Positions 8,708 through 20,056 of a stretch of DNA of 64,000 bases are shown one piece after another (within the stretch, counting starts at the first letter, position 1; the number at the start of each line of letters is the position of its first letter). This DNA is from Leifsonia shinshuensis. GTDB taxonomy: Bacteria > Actinomycetota > Actinomycetes > Actinomycetales > Microbacteriaceae. The notes below the pieces were generated by a model. The model was not told the DNA's origin and did not search any database. It was given only the letters and a program-made list of their open reading frames with translations. The DNA is taken from assembly GCF_031456835.1 (NCBI RefSeq), contig NZ_JAVDVK010000001.1:186001-250000 (forward strand), in the 5' to 3' direction. A program made the position numbers and the translations under genes.

Positions 8708-10195
8708 ATGGCCGATTCCGACGTCGCTGCCCGCAGCGCGAACGCCCCCGCCGCCGCCCCCAATCCGCTCGCTCCGTCGTGGTTGCGCGTCCCCGCCGAC
8801 GCCAACGCGCTCGCGCCGGGACTCTGGTCGCGCACCGTCCGCCGCGACGGCGACGCGCTGTCCGTCGGGGGCGTCCCCGTCGGTGAGCTCGCCGAGCGCT
8901 TCGGCACCCCGCTCTACGTCGTCGACGAGGAGGATGCGCGGTCGCGCGCGGCCGAGGTGCGCACCGCCTTCGAGCGCGCCTTCGCCGACATCGGCACCGC
9001 CGCGAAGGTGTACTACGCCGGCAAGGCGTTCCTGAGCGTCGAGGTCGCGCGGTGGATGGATGCCGCCGGCCTGTTCATCGACGTCTGCAGCGGGGGAGAG
9101 CTCGCCGTCGCACTCGCGGCCGGCGTCGACCCGGAGCGGCTCGGCTTCCACGGCAACAACAAGTCGCTCGCCGAGATCGACCGGGCCGTCTCGGTCGGGG
9201 TCGGCGCCATCGTCATCGACAGCATCCAGGAGATCGACCGCGTCGCGGCCGCGGCCGAGCGGCACGGCGTCGTGCAGAGCGTCCGCCTGCGCGTCAACAG
9301 CGGTGTGCACGCCCACACCCACGCGTTCCTCGCGACCAGCCACGAGGACCAGAAGTTCGGGATCGCGCTCGAGCACGCGGTCGACGCCGTCGGGCGCATC
9401 CGGTCGCACCCGTCGCTCGCGTTCCGCGGGCTGCACTGCCACATCGGCTCGCAGATCTTCGGGGCGGACGGCTTCGCCGAGTCCGCTGCGCGCCTGCTCA
9501 GCCTGCACGCGCAGCTGCTGGAGGGCGGCGACGTCCCCGAGCTGAACCTCGGCGGCGGCTTCGGCATCGCCTACACGTCCGCCGACGACCCCGCGCCGAT
9601 CGACGAACTCGCCCACCGAATCGCGGAGACGGTGGCGGCGGGATGCGAGCAGCTCGGCATACCGGCGCCGGTCGTCGCCTTCGAGCCGGGCCGGTCGATC
9701 ATCGGCACCGCCGGGCTGACCCTCTACACGGTGGGCACGACGAAGGACGTCCCGGTCGCCTTCCAGGACGACGGCGAGACCGCCGTCCGGCGCTACGTCA
9801 GCGTCGACGGGGGGATGAGCGACAACGCGCGCCCCGCGCTGTACGAGGCCGAGTACTCGGCCCGCATCGCGAACCGCACCTCGACCGCCGCTCCGGCCCT
9901 CGTCCGCGTGGCCGGCAAGCACTGCGAGAGCGGCGACATCGTGGTGAACGCCGAGTACCTCCCCGGCGATGTGACGCCGGGCGACCTGCTCGCCGTCCCG
10001 GCGACCGGCGCCTACTGCTGGTCGCTGGCCAGCAACTACAACTTCCTCGGCCGGCCGCCGGTCGTCGCCGTGCGCGACGGCGACGCCCGCGTCATCGTCC
10101 GCGGCGAGACGATCGACGACCTGCTCGCGCGCGACGCCGCGTACGACCCCGCCGCCGCCCGTCCCCTCGCATCGAAGGAGAGCGACCGCGCATGA
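8708..10195 (+). CDS. lysA: diaminopimelate decarboxylase
   Basis: Last step of lysine synthesis: meso-diaminopimelate to lysine, PLP-dependent. The 495-residue fold-type III enzyme has the PLP lysine in YYAGKAFLS (K106), CSGGELAVAL, GLHCHIGSQI, the phosphate-binding LGGGFGI and the active-site CESGD near residue 400. ATG 8708 is chosen because GAGGA lies five bases upstream; GTG 8696 in the same frame is an alternative. It overlaps hom by four bases, starting a lysA-hom-thrC-thrB aspartate-family operon with no internal gaps. Confidence 0.96.
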   Translation: MADSDVAARSANAPAAAPNPLAPSWLRVPADANALAPGLWSRTVRRDGDALSVGGVPVGELAERFGTPLYVVDEEDARSRAAEVRTAFERAFADIGTAAKVYYAGKAFLSVEVARWMDAAGLFIDVCSGGELAVALAAGVDPERLGFHGNNKSLAEIDRAVSVGVGAIVIDSIQEIDRVAAAAERHGVVQSVRLRVNSGVHAHTHAFLATSHEDQKFGIALEHAVDAVGRIRSHPSLAFRGLHCHIGSQIFGADGFAESAARLLSLHAQLLEGGDVPELNLGGGFGIAYTSADDPAPIDELAHRIAETVAAGCEQLGIPAPVVAFEPGRSIIGTAGLTLYTVGTTKDVPVAFQDDGETAVRRYVSVDGGMSDNARPALYEAEYSARIANRTSTAAPALVRVAGKHCESGDIVVNAEYLPGDVTPGDLLAVPATGAYCWSLASNYNFLGRPPVVAVRDGDARVIVRGETIDDLLARDAAYDPAAARPLASKESDRA

Positions 10196-11565
10196 TCGAG
10201 TACCGCAACCTCCGTGTGGCCCTGCTCGGGGCCGGTTCCGTCGGCTCCCAGGTGGCCCGGCTGCTGCTGGAGCAGGGCGACGAGTTCGCCTCCCGCATCG
10301 GCGCCCGGCTCGAGCTCGTCGGCATCGCCGTACGCGACGTGGATGCGTCGCGCGACGTCGACCTGCCGCGCGAGCTGTTCACGACCGACGCGAGCTCCCT
10401 CATCCTCGGCGCGGACATCGTCGTGGAGCTGATGGGCGGCATCGAGCCGGCCCGCGGGTACGTGCTCGAGGCGCTCAACTCCGGCGCCGACGTGATCACC
10501 GCGAACAAGGCCCTCCTCGCGACGCACGGCCCCGAGCTCTTCGAGGCCGCCGAGCAGGTGGGCGCGCAGCTTTACTACGAGGCGGCCGTGGCCGGCGCGA
10601 TCCCGATCATCCGCCCGCTGCGGGACAGCCTGGCCGGCGACCGCATCAACCGCATCCTCGGCATCGTCAACGGCACCACCAACTTCGTGCTCGACCGGAT
10701 GGACATCCACGGCGAGACACTGCAGGACGCCCTCGCCACCGCCACCGACCGCGGCTACGCCGAGGCCGACCCGACCGCCGACATCGGCGGCTACGACGCC
10801 GCGCAGAAGGCGGCCATCCTCGCCAGCCTCGCCTTCCACACCACCGTCCCGCTGGAGCGGGTGTACCGCGAGGGCATCACCAGCGTGTCCAAGGCCCAGG
10901 TGGATGCGGCGCGCGAGGCCGGCGCGGTCATCAAGCTCCTCGCGATCTGCGAGCGCCTCACCGACCGGGAGACCGGGGAGGAGGGCGTCTCGGCCCGCGT
11001 CTACCCGGCGCTGATCAGCCGCGACCACCCGCTCGCCGCCGTGCACGGCGCGCACAACGCCGTGTTCGTGCAGTCGGCGGCCGCGGGCGACCTCATGTTC
11101 TACGGCGCGGGCGCGGGTGGGGTCGAGACGGCCTCCGCGGTGCTCGGCGACGTCGTCTCCGCCGCCCGGCGGCACGTCGTCGGCGGCCCGGGCGTCGCCG
11201 AGTCGACACACGCCGACCTGCCGGTGCTCGACATCGGCCGCGTCGTCACCCGGTACCAGATCACGCTCGACGTCGAGGACCAGCCGGGCGTGCTCGCCGC
11301 CGTCGCGCGCATCCTGAGCGACGGAGGCGTCAGCGTCGAGACCGTGCAGCAGTCGGTCCCGAGCCACACCGGTCCCGTCGTCATCGCGGGTAACGCGGAG
11401 CCGTCGGCGGCCCGCCCGATTCACGGCGGCGCGACCCCCACCGCTACCCTGGTGATCGGTACCCACGAAGCCGAGGAGGCCGCGCTCGCGGCCACCGTGG
11501 AGGCTCTCGCGGCGAGCGACGTCGTGATCGCCATCTCTTCCGTTCTCCGAGTCGAAGGATCGTAA
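10192..11565 (+). CDS. hom: homoserine dehydrogenase with C-terminal ACT domain
   Basis: Reduces aspartate semialdehyde to homoserine, the branch toward threonine and methionine. The 457-residue protein has an N-terminal Rossmann motif GAGSVGSQV (residues 13-21), the catalytic domain with [14 protein letters not shown], then [14 protein letters not shown] and the [22 protein letters not shown] region. A C-terminal ACT domain starts near residue 360 ([16 protein letters not shown]), usually the threonine feedback site. ATG 10192 overlaps the lysA stop (ATGA) and its own stop overlaps thrC (TAATG). Confidence 0.97.
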   Translation: MIEYRNLRVALLGAGSVGSQVARLLLEQGDEFASRIGARLELVGIAVRDVDASRDVDLPRELFTTDASSLILGADIVVELMGGIEPARGYVLEALNSGADVITANKALLATHGPELFEAAEQVGAQLYYEAAVAGAIPIIRPLRDSLAGDRINRILGIVNGTTNFVLDRMDIHGETLQDALATATDRGYAEADPTADIGGYDAAQKAAILASLAFHTTVPLERVYREGITSVSKAQVDAAREAGAVIKLLAICERLTDRETGEEGVSARVYPALISRDHPLAAVHGAHNAVFVQSAAAGDLMFYGAGAGGVETASAVLGDVVSAARRHVVGGPGVAESTHADLPVLDIGRVVTRYQITLDVEDQPGVLAAVARILSDGGVSVETVQQSVPSHTGPVVIAGNAEPSAARPIHGGATPTATLVIGTHEAEEAALAATVEALAASDVVIAISSVLRVEGS

Positions 11566-12698
11566 TGCCCCAGCCGAAGGCCTACAGTCGTCAGTGGCGA
11601 GGCGTCCTGCACGAGTATGCGGACCGCCTGAACATCTCCGACGCCACTCCGATCGTCACGCTCGGCGAGGGCGGCACGCCGCTCATCCCGGCCCCGGCGC
11701 TCTCCGCACGCACCGGCGCCGACGTGTACGTCAAGTTCGAGGGCATGAACCCGACCGGGTCGTTCAAGGACCGCGGCATGACCATGGCGATCTCGAAGGC
11801 CGTCGAGCACGGCGCGAAGGCCGTGATCTGCGCCTCCACCGGCAACACCTCCGCGTCGGCGGCCGCGTACGCGACGCACGCGGGCATCCAGGCCGTCGTG
11901 CTGGTGCCCGAGGGCAAGATCGCGATGGGCAAGCTCAGCCAGGCGATCGCGCACAACGCGCAGCTGCTGCAGGTGCAGGGCAACTTCGACGACTGCCTCG
12001 ACATCGCCCGCGAGCTCGCCACCAACTACCCCGTGCACCTGGTCAACTCGGTGAACCCCGACCGCATCGAGGGTCAGAAGACGGCGGCCTTCGAGGTCGT
12101 CGAGGCGCTCGGCGACGCGCCGGACTTCCACCTCGTCCCCGTCGGCAACGCGGGCAACTACACCGCCTACCACCGCGGCTACTCCGAGGAGCTGCAGCGC
12201 GGCGAGTCGACGAAGCTGCCGCGCATGTTCGGCTTCCAGGCCGCCGGGAGCGCCCCGATCGTGCTCGGCCACGCCGTCAAGGAGCCCGACACCATCGCCA
12301 CCGCGATCCGCATCGGCAACCCGGCCTCGTGGGAGCTCGCGCTCAACGCGCGCGACGACAGCGACGGCTGGTTCGGCGCGATCGACGACGCCAAGATCCT
12401 CGAGGCGCACCGCATCCTCTCCGCCGAGGTCGGCATCTTCGTCGAGCCGGCGTCCGCGATCAGCGTCGCCGGGCTGCTCGAGCGTGCCGAGGCGGGCGTG
12501 ATCCCGGCCGGCTCCACCGTCGTCCTCACCGTCACGGGCCACGGCCTGAAGGACCCGCAGTGGGCGCTGCGCACCGCCGACGGCTCCGACGTGCAGCCGA
12601 CCGTCGTGCCGGTCGACACCACCGCGATCGCCGACGTGCTCGGCCTGTCGCCCGCCGGCGGCACCTCCGCCGCGGAGAACGCCGGGGCGACCGCGTGA
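11565..12698 (+). CDS. thrC: threonine synthase
   Basis: Converts O-phosphohomoserine to threonine and phosphate with PLP. The 377-residue fold-type II enzyme has the PLP lysine in TGSFKDRGM (K68), [14 protein letters not shown], the phosphate-binding VPVGNAGNY and a C-terminal [14 protein letters not shown]. It is the short form typical of actinobacteria. The start shares a base with the hom stop and the end overlaps thrB by four bases, so the proteins should be made in fixed proportion. Confidence 0.97.
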   Translation: MPQPKAYSRQWRGVLHEYADRLNISDATPIVTLGEGGTPLIPAPALSARTGADVYVKFEGMNPTGSFKDRGMTMAISKAVEHGAKAVICASTGNTSASAAAYATHAGIQAVVLVPEGKIAMGKLSQAIAHNAQLLQVQGNFDDCLDIARELATNYPVHLVNSVNPDRIEGQKTAAFEVVEALGDAPDFHLVPVGNAGNYTAYHRGYSEELQRGESTKLPRMFGFQAAGSAPIVLGHAVKEPDTIATAIRIGNPASWELALNARDDSDGWFGAIDDAKILEAHRILSAEVGIFVEPASAISVAGLLERAEAGVIPAGSTVVLTVTGHGLKDPQWALRTADGSDVQPTVVPVDTTAIADVLGLSPAGGTSAAENAGATA

Positions 12699-13666
12699 GC
12701 TCGACCGACCTGCGCGGCCGCACGGTCGTGGTGAAGGTGCCCGCCACGAGCGCGAACCTCGGGCCGGGCTTCGACACGCTCGGCCTCGCGCTGGCGCTGT
12801 ACGACGAGCTCGAGGTGTCGGTGCGCGACGAGCCCGGCGCCACGGTCGAGGTGACCGGCGTCGGCGAGGGCGAGGTGCCCACCGACGAGAGCAACCTCGT
12901 CGTGCGCGCCATCGCGCACACCTTCGAGACCGTCGGCGTGCCGCTGCCCGGGCTGCGGCTGCGCGCCCGCAACAACATCCCGCACGGGCGGGGGATGGGC
13001 TCCTCCGGCGCCGCGATCGTCTCCGGCATCATGGCCGCCAAGGGGCTGCTCGAAGGCGTCGTGGACCTCGACGCCCAGCAGCTGCTGGCCCTCGCCAACG
13101 ACATGGAGGGGCACCCGGACAACGTGGCGCCCGCCCTGTTCGGCGGCCTCACGATCGCCTGGGTGACCCCGGACGGCCCGCGCTTCAAGAAGCTCATCGT
13201 GCACCGCGGCGTCTCGCCGCTCGTCCTCGTGCCCGAGACGGTCATGTCGACGGCGCTCGCCCGCAGCCTCCAGCCGCAGTCCGTGCCGCACGAGGATGCG
13301 GTGTTCAACGTCTCCCGCTCCGCCCTGCTCGTCGCGGCCCTCATCCAGAGCCCCGAGCTGCTGCACGCGGCCACCGAGGACAAGCTCCACCAGAGCTACC
13401 GCGCCTCGGCTATGCCGGAGACCGACCGGCTGATCACCCTGCTGCGCGACAACGGCTTCGCCGCCGTCGTGTCGGGCGCCGGGCCGTCCATCCTGGTGCT
13501 CGGCAGCGACCCGGGGCAGCGCCTCGCCGCGGCCCGTCTGGTGGAGGAGGCGGCGGAGACCCGCTGGCAGCCGCTCATGCTCGCCGTCGACTTCAAGGGG
13601 GCGACGGTTGCGCGCCAGGAGGCCGCAGCGGTGGATGTGACATCGTCGGACACACCGGCGGCCTAG
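12695..13666 (+). CDS. thrB: homoserine kinase
   Basis: Phosphorylates homoserine, supplying the thrC substrate. The 323-residue GHMP-family kinase has the N-terminal [19 protein letters not shown], the ATP-binding [16 protein letters not shown] at about residues 97-112, and the late [16 protein letters not shown] 12695 overlaps the thrC stop (GTGA). Last gene of the lysA-hom-thrC-thrB run; the rho leader begins about 30 bases after its stop. Confidence 0.97.
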   Translation: MSSTDLRGRTVVVKVPATSANLGPGFDTLGLALALYDELEVSVRDEPGATVEVTGVGEGEVPTDESNLVVRAIAHTFETVGVPLPGLRLRARNNIPHGRGMGSSGAAIVSGIMAAKGLLEGVVDLDAQQLLALANDMEGHPDNVAPALFGGLTIAWVTPDGPRFKKLIVHRGVSPLVLVPETVMSTALARSLQPQSVPHEDAVFNVSRSALLVAALIQSPELLHAATEDKLHQSYRASAMPETDRLITLLRDNGFAAVVSGAGPSILVLGSDPGQRLAAARLVEEAAETRWQPLMLAVDFKGATVARQEAAAVDVTSSDTPAA

Positions 13667-13692
13667 CGTCCGAGGCGCTGTCGCCGAGGTGG

Positions 13693-13919
13693 TAAACTGC
13701 AGTCGCACCCGAGAAGGACCCGCGTAACGAGCGAATCCAGCTTTCCGGGTGATCTCCTAGCAATCATGCCGTCACTCCTGCCTGCCTGCCCGGCACTCCC
13801 TTTCGGGATTCCGGGGCGGCGACGTCGCGCGGATCAGAACGCAGCACGTACCGGCAGTTCATGTGGCGAAGCTTCACAGACGGCGCGCGAAGACGCGCCG
13901 GGGGAAAGGATCCTCTTCC
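13693..13919 (+). promoter_or_regulatory. rho promoter and long 5' leader
   Basis: TAAACT at 13693-13698 is a good -10 candidate, giving a leader of roughly 215 bases before the rho GTG. The leader contains an imperfect stem (ACCCGAGAA near 13707 against TTTCCGGGT near 13742), a CTGC/CCTG-rich pyrimidine stretch near 13770-13790, and no open reading frame with an obvious ribosome-binding site. Rho commonly autoregulates by terminating in its own leader, so a regulatory function is plausible but not shown. Confidence 0.45.
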
Positions 13920-16169
13920 GTGACTGATGTCGAACTCCACGCCGGGGGCGTGGACACCAGCGACCTGACCGGCCTCAAGGTGGCGGAGCTGCAGGCTCTC
14001 GCCGCCGGGCTCGGGCTCCAGGGCGCGACCCGGCTCCGCAAGGGCGAGCTGGTCGAGGCGATCGCCGCCGCGCGCGCGGCGTCCGCTCCGGCCGACGCCG
14101 CCGAGCCGGTGCAGCTCGAGGGCTTCGGCGACGAGGCGGCGCAGCCCGCCGCGGCGTCCCAGGTGCTCACCGAGCCGCTGATCGCCGAGCCGCTCATCGC
14201 CGAGCCGGCCGGCGCCGAGCGCGTCGAGCCCACCGTGGGCGACCCGCTGCTTCCGACCACCGCGGACGCGGGCTCCACCGAGCCGCGCCGCCGCGGCTCC
14301 CGCCGCGTCAGCAGCCCCGACGGCACCGGTATCGCCACCGGCACCGGTACCGCCGCAGGCACCGGTACCGCCACCGGCAACGGTGTGGCGGCCGGCTCGC
14401 ACGTCAACTCCGGCGCGACCGGCGTCGACTCGCTCATCCCCGACGTGGATGCGCTGCTCGACTCCGCCCTCGCCTCCCGCGAGCAGGCCCGTGGGCCGCA
14501 GAACGGCCAGCAGAACGGCGGCCAGCAAAACGCCGACCAGGCCCAGGGCAACGGCGGCCGTCGTCGCCGCGGCCGCGGCCAGGGCGGCCAGAACGGCGAG
14601 CAGGGTCAGGACGCCGCGGGCGCCCCGACCGCCGAGCAGCCGCAGCAGGAGCAGACCGACGGCCGCGCGGACGCGCAGCAGGGCGACGACTCCGGCTCGA
14701 CCGAGCAGCAGGGCACCGGCCGCAACCGCCGCAACCGCAACCGCAACAAGAACAACGGCCAGCAGAACGAGCAGGGCCAGGGCCAGCAGGCTCAGGGCGC
14801 CCAGCAGGGCCAGGGCCAGCCGAAGGACCTGCAGCAGGGCGGCCAGCAGGGCCAGCAGAACCGCGGCCAGAACCCGCTGAACGACCAGGCCGAGGGCGAG
14901 CGCGGCGGTCGTTACCGCGACCGCAACCGCAAGCGCCGCGGCGGCCCCGCCGGCGACGAGTTCGAGCCGGAGCTGACCGAGGACGACGTCCTCATCCCCG
15001 TCGCGGGCATCCTCGACGTGCTGGACAACTACGCCTTCGTCCGCACCACCGGCTACCTGCCGGGCGCCAGCGACGTCTACGTCTCGCTCGGCCAGGTCAA
15101 GAAGTACAACCTGCGCAAGGGCGACGCCGTGGTCGGCGCCATCCGCCAGCCGCGGGACGGCGAGAACAACAGCCGTCAGAAGTACAACGCGCTGGTGAAG
15201 GTCGACTCGATCAACGGCCAGACCCCGGAGGAGGCGGCGACCCGTGTCGAGTTCGGCAAGCTGACGCCGCTCTACCCGCAGGAGCGCCTGCGCCTCGAGA
15301 CCGAGCCGACCAAGGTGACCCAGCGGATCATCGACCTGGTCGCTCCGATCGGCAAGGGCCAGCGCGGTCTCATCGTCGCGCCGCCGAAGGCCGGCAAGAC
15401 GATCGTCATGCAGCAGATCGCGAACGCGATCACGGCGAACAACCCCGAGGTGCACCTCATGGTGGTGCTGGTGGACGAGCGGCCCGAAGAGGTCACCGAC
15501 ATGCAGCGCACGGTCAAGGGCGAGGTCATCGCCTCCACCTTCGACCGTCCCGCCGAGGACCACACGACCGTCGCCGAGCTCGCCATCGAGCGCGCGAAGC
15601 GCCTGGTCGAGCTGGGCCACGACGTGGTCGTGCTGCTCGACTCGATCACCCGCCTGGGCCGCGCGTACAACCTGACCGCTCCCGCGTCGGGCCGCATCCT
15701 CTCCGGTGGTGTCGACGCGTCGGCGCTGTACCCGCCGAAGCGCTTCTTCGGCGCCGCCCGCAACATCGAGCACGGCGGCTCGCTCACCATCCTCGCGTCG
15801 GCGCTCGTCGAGACCGGCTCCAAGATGGACGAGGTCATCTTCGAGGAGTTCAAGGGCACCGGCAACATGGAGCTCCGCCTGTCGCGTCAGCTGGCCGACA
15901 AGCGCATCTTCCCGGCCGTCGACGTGAACGCCTCCGGCACCCGCCGCGAGGAGATGCTGATGGGCCAGGACGAGGTCAAGATCACCTGGAAGCTGCGCCG
16001 CGCCCTCGCCGGGCTCGACCAGCAGCAGGCGCTCGAGATCGTCCTCGGCCGGCTGAAGGAGACCTCGAGCAACGTCGAGTTCCTGATGCAGGTGCAGAAA
16101 TCGATGCCCGCGCCGACCAACGGCCACGGCACCGCGCACTCGCACGGCCACGAGAACGACCACCGCTAG
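13920..16169 (+). CDS. rho: transcription termination factor Rho
   Basis: A hexameric RNA-dependent ATPase that ends transcription. The 749-residue protein starts with a Rho N-terminal helical domain ([16 protein letters not shown]). Residues of about 100-350 are low complexity, rich in Gly, Gln, Asn and Arg, as in other actinobacterial Rho proteins. Then come the RNA-binding domain ([20 protein letters not shown]) and the ATPase core with Walker [10 protein letters not shown] and [19 protein letters not shown] 13920 is preferred over in-frame GTG 13863 because GGGGGAAAGGA precedes it and the conserved domain begins there. A terminator hairpin follows. Confidence 0.96.
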   Translation: MTDVELHAGGVDTSDLTGLKVAELQALAAGLGLQGATRLRKGELVEAIAAARAASAPADAAEPVQLEGFGDEAAQPAAASQVLTEPLIAEPLIAEPAGAERVEPTVGDPLLPTTADAGSTEPRRRGSRRVSSPDGTGIATGTGTAAGTGTATGNGVAAGSHVNSGATGVDSLIPDVDALLDSALASREQARGPQNGQQNGGQQNADQAQGNGGRRRRGRGQGGQNGEQGQDAAGAPTAEQPQQEQTDGRADAQQGDDSGSTEQQGTGRNRRNRNRNKNNGQQNEQGQGQQAQGAQQGQGQPKDLQQGGQQGQQNRGQNPLNDQAEGERGGRYRDRNRKRRGGPAGDEFEPELTEDDVLIPVAGILDVLDNYAFVRTTGYLPGASDVYVSLGQVKKYNLRKGDAVVGAIRQPRDGENNSRQKYNALVKVDSINGQTPEEAATRVEFGKLTPLYPQERLRLETEPTKVTQRIIDLVAPIGKGQRGLIVAPPKAGKTIVMQQIANAITANNPEVHLMVVLVDERPEEVTDMQRTVKGEVIASTFDRPAEDHTTVAELAIERAKRLVELGHDVVVLLDSITRLGRAYNLTAPASGRILSGGVDASALYPPKRFFGAARNIEHGGSLTILASALVETGSKMDEVIFEEFKGTGNMELRLSRQLADKRIFPAVDVNASGTRREEMLMGQDEVKITWKLRRALAGLDQQQALEIVLGRLKETSSNVEFLMQVQKSMPAPTNGHGTAHSHGHENDHR

Positions 16170-16179
16170 CTGCGATCAG

Positions 16180-16218
16180 CGCCCGTCCGCCGTGCCCTGT
16201 GCACGGCGGGCGGGCGCT
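16180..16218 (+). terminator. rho terminator hairpin
   Basis: A 17-base stem (GCGCCCGTCCGCCGTGC against GCACGGCGGGCGGGCGC, one G-U pair) with a five-base loop, followed by TTCGTCGTTT. It lies between rho and prfA. Confidence 0.8.
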
Positions 16219-16259
16219 TCGTCGTTTCCCGGCCGCCTCCCCGCCAGAAAGAAGACCCC

Positions 16260-17333
16260 ATGTTCGAGTCCGTGAACACCCTCATCGCGGAGCACGACGA
16301 CCTCCAGCGCCAGCTGTCCGACCCGGAGCTGCACAGCGACCCGGTCCGCTCGAAGAAGGTGAACCGTCGCTACGCCGAGCTCTCGCGCATCGTGGCGGCC
16401 TACAACGAGTGGCGGCAGCTGTCCGACGACCTCGAGGCCGCCCGCGAGCTGGCGTCGGAGGACGCGGCGTTCGCCGAGGAGATCCCGGGGCTCGAGCAGA
16501 GTGTCGCCGACACGTCCGAGAAGCTGCGCCGGCTGCTCATCCCGCGCGACCCCAACGACAGCCGCGACGTCATCATGGAGATCAAGATGGGGGAGGGCGG
16601 CGCCGAGTCGGCACTCTTCGCCGGCGACCTCCTGCGCATGTACCTGCACTACGCGGACTCCAAGCGCTGGAAGGCCGAGATCATCGAGCAGACCTCGAGC
16701 GACCTGGGCGGCATCAAGGATGTGCAGGTCGCGTTCAAGGGCAACTCCTCCGACCCGGCCGAGGGTGTCTGGGCGCACCTCAAGTACGAGGGCGGCGTCC
16801 ACCGGGTGCAGCGCGTCCCCGCGACGGAGTCGCAGGGCCGCATCCACACGTCCGCCGCCGGTGTTCTCGTGTTCCCCGAGGTGGACGAGCCGGAGGAGGT
16901 CGAGATCAACCCGAACGACCTCAAGATCGACGTGTTCCGGTCGTCCGGCCCGGGCGGTCAGTCGGTCAACACGACGGACTCGGCGGTGCGCATCACGCAC
17001 GTGCCGACGGGCATCGTCGTCTCGATGCAGAACGAGAAGAGCCAGCTGCAGAACCGCGAGGCGGCGATGCGCGTGCTGCGCGCCCGGCTGCTCGCCCGGC
17101 AGCAGGAGGAGGCGGACGCCGAGGCGGCCGAGTTCCGCAAGGGCCAGATCCGCACGATGGACCGCTCGGAGCGCATCCGCACCTACAACTTCCCCGAGAA
17201 CCGCATCGCGGACCACCGCACCGGCTACAAGGCCTACAACCTCGACGCCGTCATGAACGGAGCCCTCGACCCCGTCATCGACTCGAACATCCACCTAGAC
17301 GAGGAAACCCGCCTCACCAACCTCGCCGACTGA
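16260..17333 (+). CDS. prfA: peptide chain release factor 1
   Basis: Recognises UAA and UAG and triggers peptide release. The 357-residue class I factor has the peptidyl-hydrolysis GGQ motif in [17 protein letters not shown] (about residue 230) and the anticodon-like recognition tripeptide region near [12 protein letters not shown] (PAT, specific for RF1). Length is normal. AGAAAGAAGA precedes the ATG. In most actinobacteria prmC, which methylates this GGQ glutamine, follows on the same strand; here prmC is reversed and a long palindrome separates the two. Confidence 0.97.
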   Translation: MFESVNTLIAEHDDLQRQLSDPELHSDPVRSKKVNRRYAELSRIVAAYNEWRQLSDDLEAARELASEDAAFAEEIPGLEQSVADTSEKLRRLLIPRDPNDSRDVIMEIKMGEGGAESALFAGDLLRMYLHYADSKRWKAEIIEQTSSDLGGIKDVQVAFKGNSSDPAEGVWAHLKYEGGVHRVQRVPATESQGRIHTSAAGVLVFPEVDEPEEVEINPNDLKIDVFRSSGPGGQSVNTTDSAVRITHVPTGIVVSMQNEKSQLQNREAAMRVLRARLLARQQEEADAEAAEFRKGQIRTMDRSERIRTYNFPENRIADHRTGYKAYNLDAVMNGALDPVIDSNIHLDEETRLTNLAD

Positions 17334-17356
17334 CCCGCTTTCCCCTATCGCCCGCG

Positions 17357-17434
17357 CCCCCACCGTCGAGTACACGAAAAGTGCACGGGAAACGCCGTCG
17401 CGGCGTGCACTTTTCGTGTACTCGACGGAGGGGG
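17357..17434. repeat. long palindromic repeat, copy 1
   Basis: Perfect 24-base arms at 17363-17386 (starting CCGTCGAGTACACG, ending AGTGCAC) and 17405-17428 surround an 18-base spacer. Outside a single A/A mismatch the pairing continues as CCCCC against GGGGG. The spacer contains a second small stem (CGCCG/CGGCG). The element fills the junction between convergent prfA and prmC. A second copy is at 22854-22929. There is no T-run on either side, so it is not a textbook terminator. Confidence 0.9.
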
Positions 17435-17468
17435 GACGCCCGGAGCGCGACGGGAGCCGCGGCGCGGG

Positions 17469-18377
17469 TCAGCGGAGGGCGGTGGTGGCGCGGTCGCGGG
17501 TGGTGAGGTCGCGGTGGGTGGCGGCGGCGCGCCAGCCGTCGGCGGTCAGGAGGTCACGGATCGCGGCGCCCTGCAGCTCGCCGTGCTCGAGCACGAGCGT
17601 GCCGCCGGGGCGGAGGAGGCGCTGCGCGACGCGTGAGATCGTGCGCACCACATCCAGGCCGTCCGGGCCGCCGTACAGCGCGGCGTGAGGGTCGTGCAGC
17701 CGCACCTCGGGGTCGCGGGGGATGGCGTCGTCGGGCACGTAGGGCGGGTTGGAGATGACGACGTCCACCGTGCCGTCGAGCTGCGGCAGCGCGTCGGCGA
17801 GGTCGATGAACACCGGCGTCAGGTTGGTCGCCCCCACTTCGTCGATGTTGCGGCGGGCCCAGATGTACGCCTCCGGGGAGTTCTCGACCGCGTAGATCCG
17901 CGCGTGCGGCACCTCGGTCGCCAGGGCCAGCGCGATCGCGCCGCTGCCGGTCCCGAGGTCCACTCCAACCGGCTCGGGCGATGGGACGGCGCGCAACGCG
18001 TCGATCGCGAACTGGGCGACCTGCTCCGTCTCCGGCCGCGGCACGAAGACGCCGGGACCGACGTTCAGTTCCAGCGACCGGAACGGCGCGCGGCCGGTGA
18101 TGTGCTGCAGCGGCTCCCGCGCGGCCCGGCGCTCGACGAAGGCGCGCATCCGCTCGACGTCGGCGCCGTCGACCTCCGCATCCATCACGATCAGCGCCTG
18201 CACCCGGCCCCGGCCGACGCCGAGCACGTGGGCGAGCAGCAGCTCGGCGTCCACCTCGGGGTCCGGGACGCCCGCGCGCGCCAGCACGCCCACCGCGTCG
18301 TCGCGGAGGGTCCTGGCCGGGACGGGGGTGGATGCGGAGCCGGGAAGCGGAGAGGGGGTGGGCGCTGTGGGGGTCAT
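17469..18377 (-). CDS. prmC: peptide chain release factor N5-glutamine methyltransferase
   Basis: Methylates the GGQ glutamine of RF1 and RF2. The 302-residue protein has an N-terminal helical domain (EVDAELLLAHVLG) and the substrate loop RPETEQV. The SAM-binding motif is GVDLGTGSGAIALALA (about residue 150) and the catalytic motif is NPPYVP. It is convergent with prfA, whereas in related genomes it normally follows prfA on the same strand. On the minus strand TAGGCT lies nine bases before ATG 18377, a possible -10. Confidence 0.95.
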   Translation of the reverse strand: MTPTAPTPSPLPGSASTPVPARTLRDDAVGVLARAGVPDPEVDAELLLAHVLGVGRGRVQALIVMDAEVDGADVERMRAFVERRAAREPLQHITGRAPFRSLELNVGPGVFVPRPETEQVAQFAIDALRAVPSPEPVGVDLGTGSGAIALALATEVPHARIYAVENSPEAYIWARRNIDEVGATNLTPVFIDLADALPQLDGTVDVVISNPPYVPDDAIPRDPEVRLHDPHAALYGGPDGLDVVRTISRVAQRLLRPGGTLVLEHGELQGAAIRDLLTADGWRAAATHRDLTTRDRATTALR

Positions 18378-18409
18378 CGCCCGACGAGCCTACCGTCCCG
18401 TCACACAGG

Positions 18410-18437
18410 TTCCGTGCCGGGTCTCGGCGTCTAGAGT
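18410..18437 (+). promoter_or_regulatory. cysK promoter candidate
   Basis: TTCCGT at 18410-18415 and TAGAGT at 18432-18437 are separated by 16 bases. This would start transcription about 40 bases before cysK. Confidence 0.4.
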
Positions 18438-18482
18438 GGTGACGCGTTCCCATCCACCGCCACCCGCACGAGGAAGAGACCT

Positions 18483-19421
<939 letters not shown>

Positions 19422-19426
19422 CCGGG

Positions 19427-19996
19427 GTGCCGATCTTCCGGGCGCGCGAGGACCTCCGCAACGCACGCCGGCACGACCCCGCCGCGCGCGGGTCCTTCGA
19501 GATCGCGGTCGCCTACTCCGGGCTGCACGCCATCTGGTCGTACCGCGTGGCCCATCGGCTGTGGCGGGCGGGGCTCCGGACACCCGCGCGGTTCCTGTCG
19601 CAGTTCACGCGGTTCCTGACGGGCGTCGAGATCCACCCCGGCGCGCGCATCGGGCGGCGGTTCTTCATCGACCACGGGATGGGCGTGGTGATCGGCGAGA
19701 CGACGTGGATCGGCGACGACGTCATGCTCTACCACGGCGTGACCCTGGGCGGCCGGGGGAGCGGGCACGGCAAGCGGCATCCCACTGTGCACGACGGCGT
19801 GACCGTCGGCGCGGGGGCGAAGGTGCTCGGAGCGATCACGATCGGCGAGCACTCGGTGATCGGCGCCAATGCGGTGGTCACGCGCGACGCGCCGCCGAAT
19901 TCGCTGCTCGTCGGCGTGCCCGCGCATCCGCGGCCGCGCTCGGGGCACGAGCAGATCCCGGGCGACACCTGGATCGACCCGGCGATCTACATCTGA
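19427..19996 (+). CDS. cysE: serine O-acetyltransferase
   Basis: Acetylates serine to O-acetylserine for cysK. The 189-residue protein has the CysE N-terminal helical part ([23 protein letters not shown]). Left-handed beta-helix hexapeptide repeats follow ([34 protein letters not shown] and on), with the catalytic H-D pair in FIDHGMG. The C-terminus ends in DPAIYI; a terminal isoleucine is the residue that docks into CysK in the family, which fits the cysK neighbour. GTG 19427 is used because it follows cysK directly. Confidence 0.95.
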   Translation: MPIFRAREDLRNARRHDPAARGSFEIAVAYSGLHAIWSYRVAHRLWRAGLRTPARFLSQFTRFLTGVEIHPGARIGRRFFIDHGMGVVIGETTWIGDDVMLYHGVTLGGRGSGHGKRHPTVHDGVTVGAGAKVLGAITIGEHSVIGANAVVTRDAPPNSLLVGVPAHPRPRSGHEQIPGDTWIDPAIYI

Positions 19997-20056
19997 GGCG
20001 GCGGGAACCGTCTCGGCGGGAAGCGTCTCCCCGGGAGGCTCCGCAGCGGTGAGGCG

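Noticed and set aside
13764..16163. A 799-codon open frame antisense to rho
   Set aside because: Codon phase mirrors the rho gene in a GC-rich genome; it has no motifs, and its long Ala/Leu/Val runs are complements of the rho low-complexity region.
20000..20029. 15-base tandem duplication GGCGGGAACCGTCTC/GGCGGGAAGCGTCTC after cysE
   Set aside because: Short local duplication in a gap; no sign of function beyond a weak terminator-like stem.
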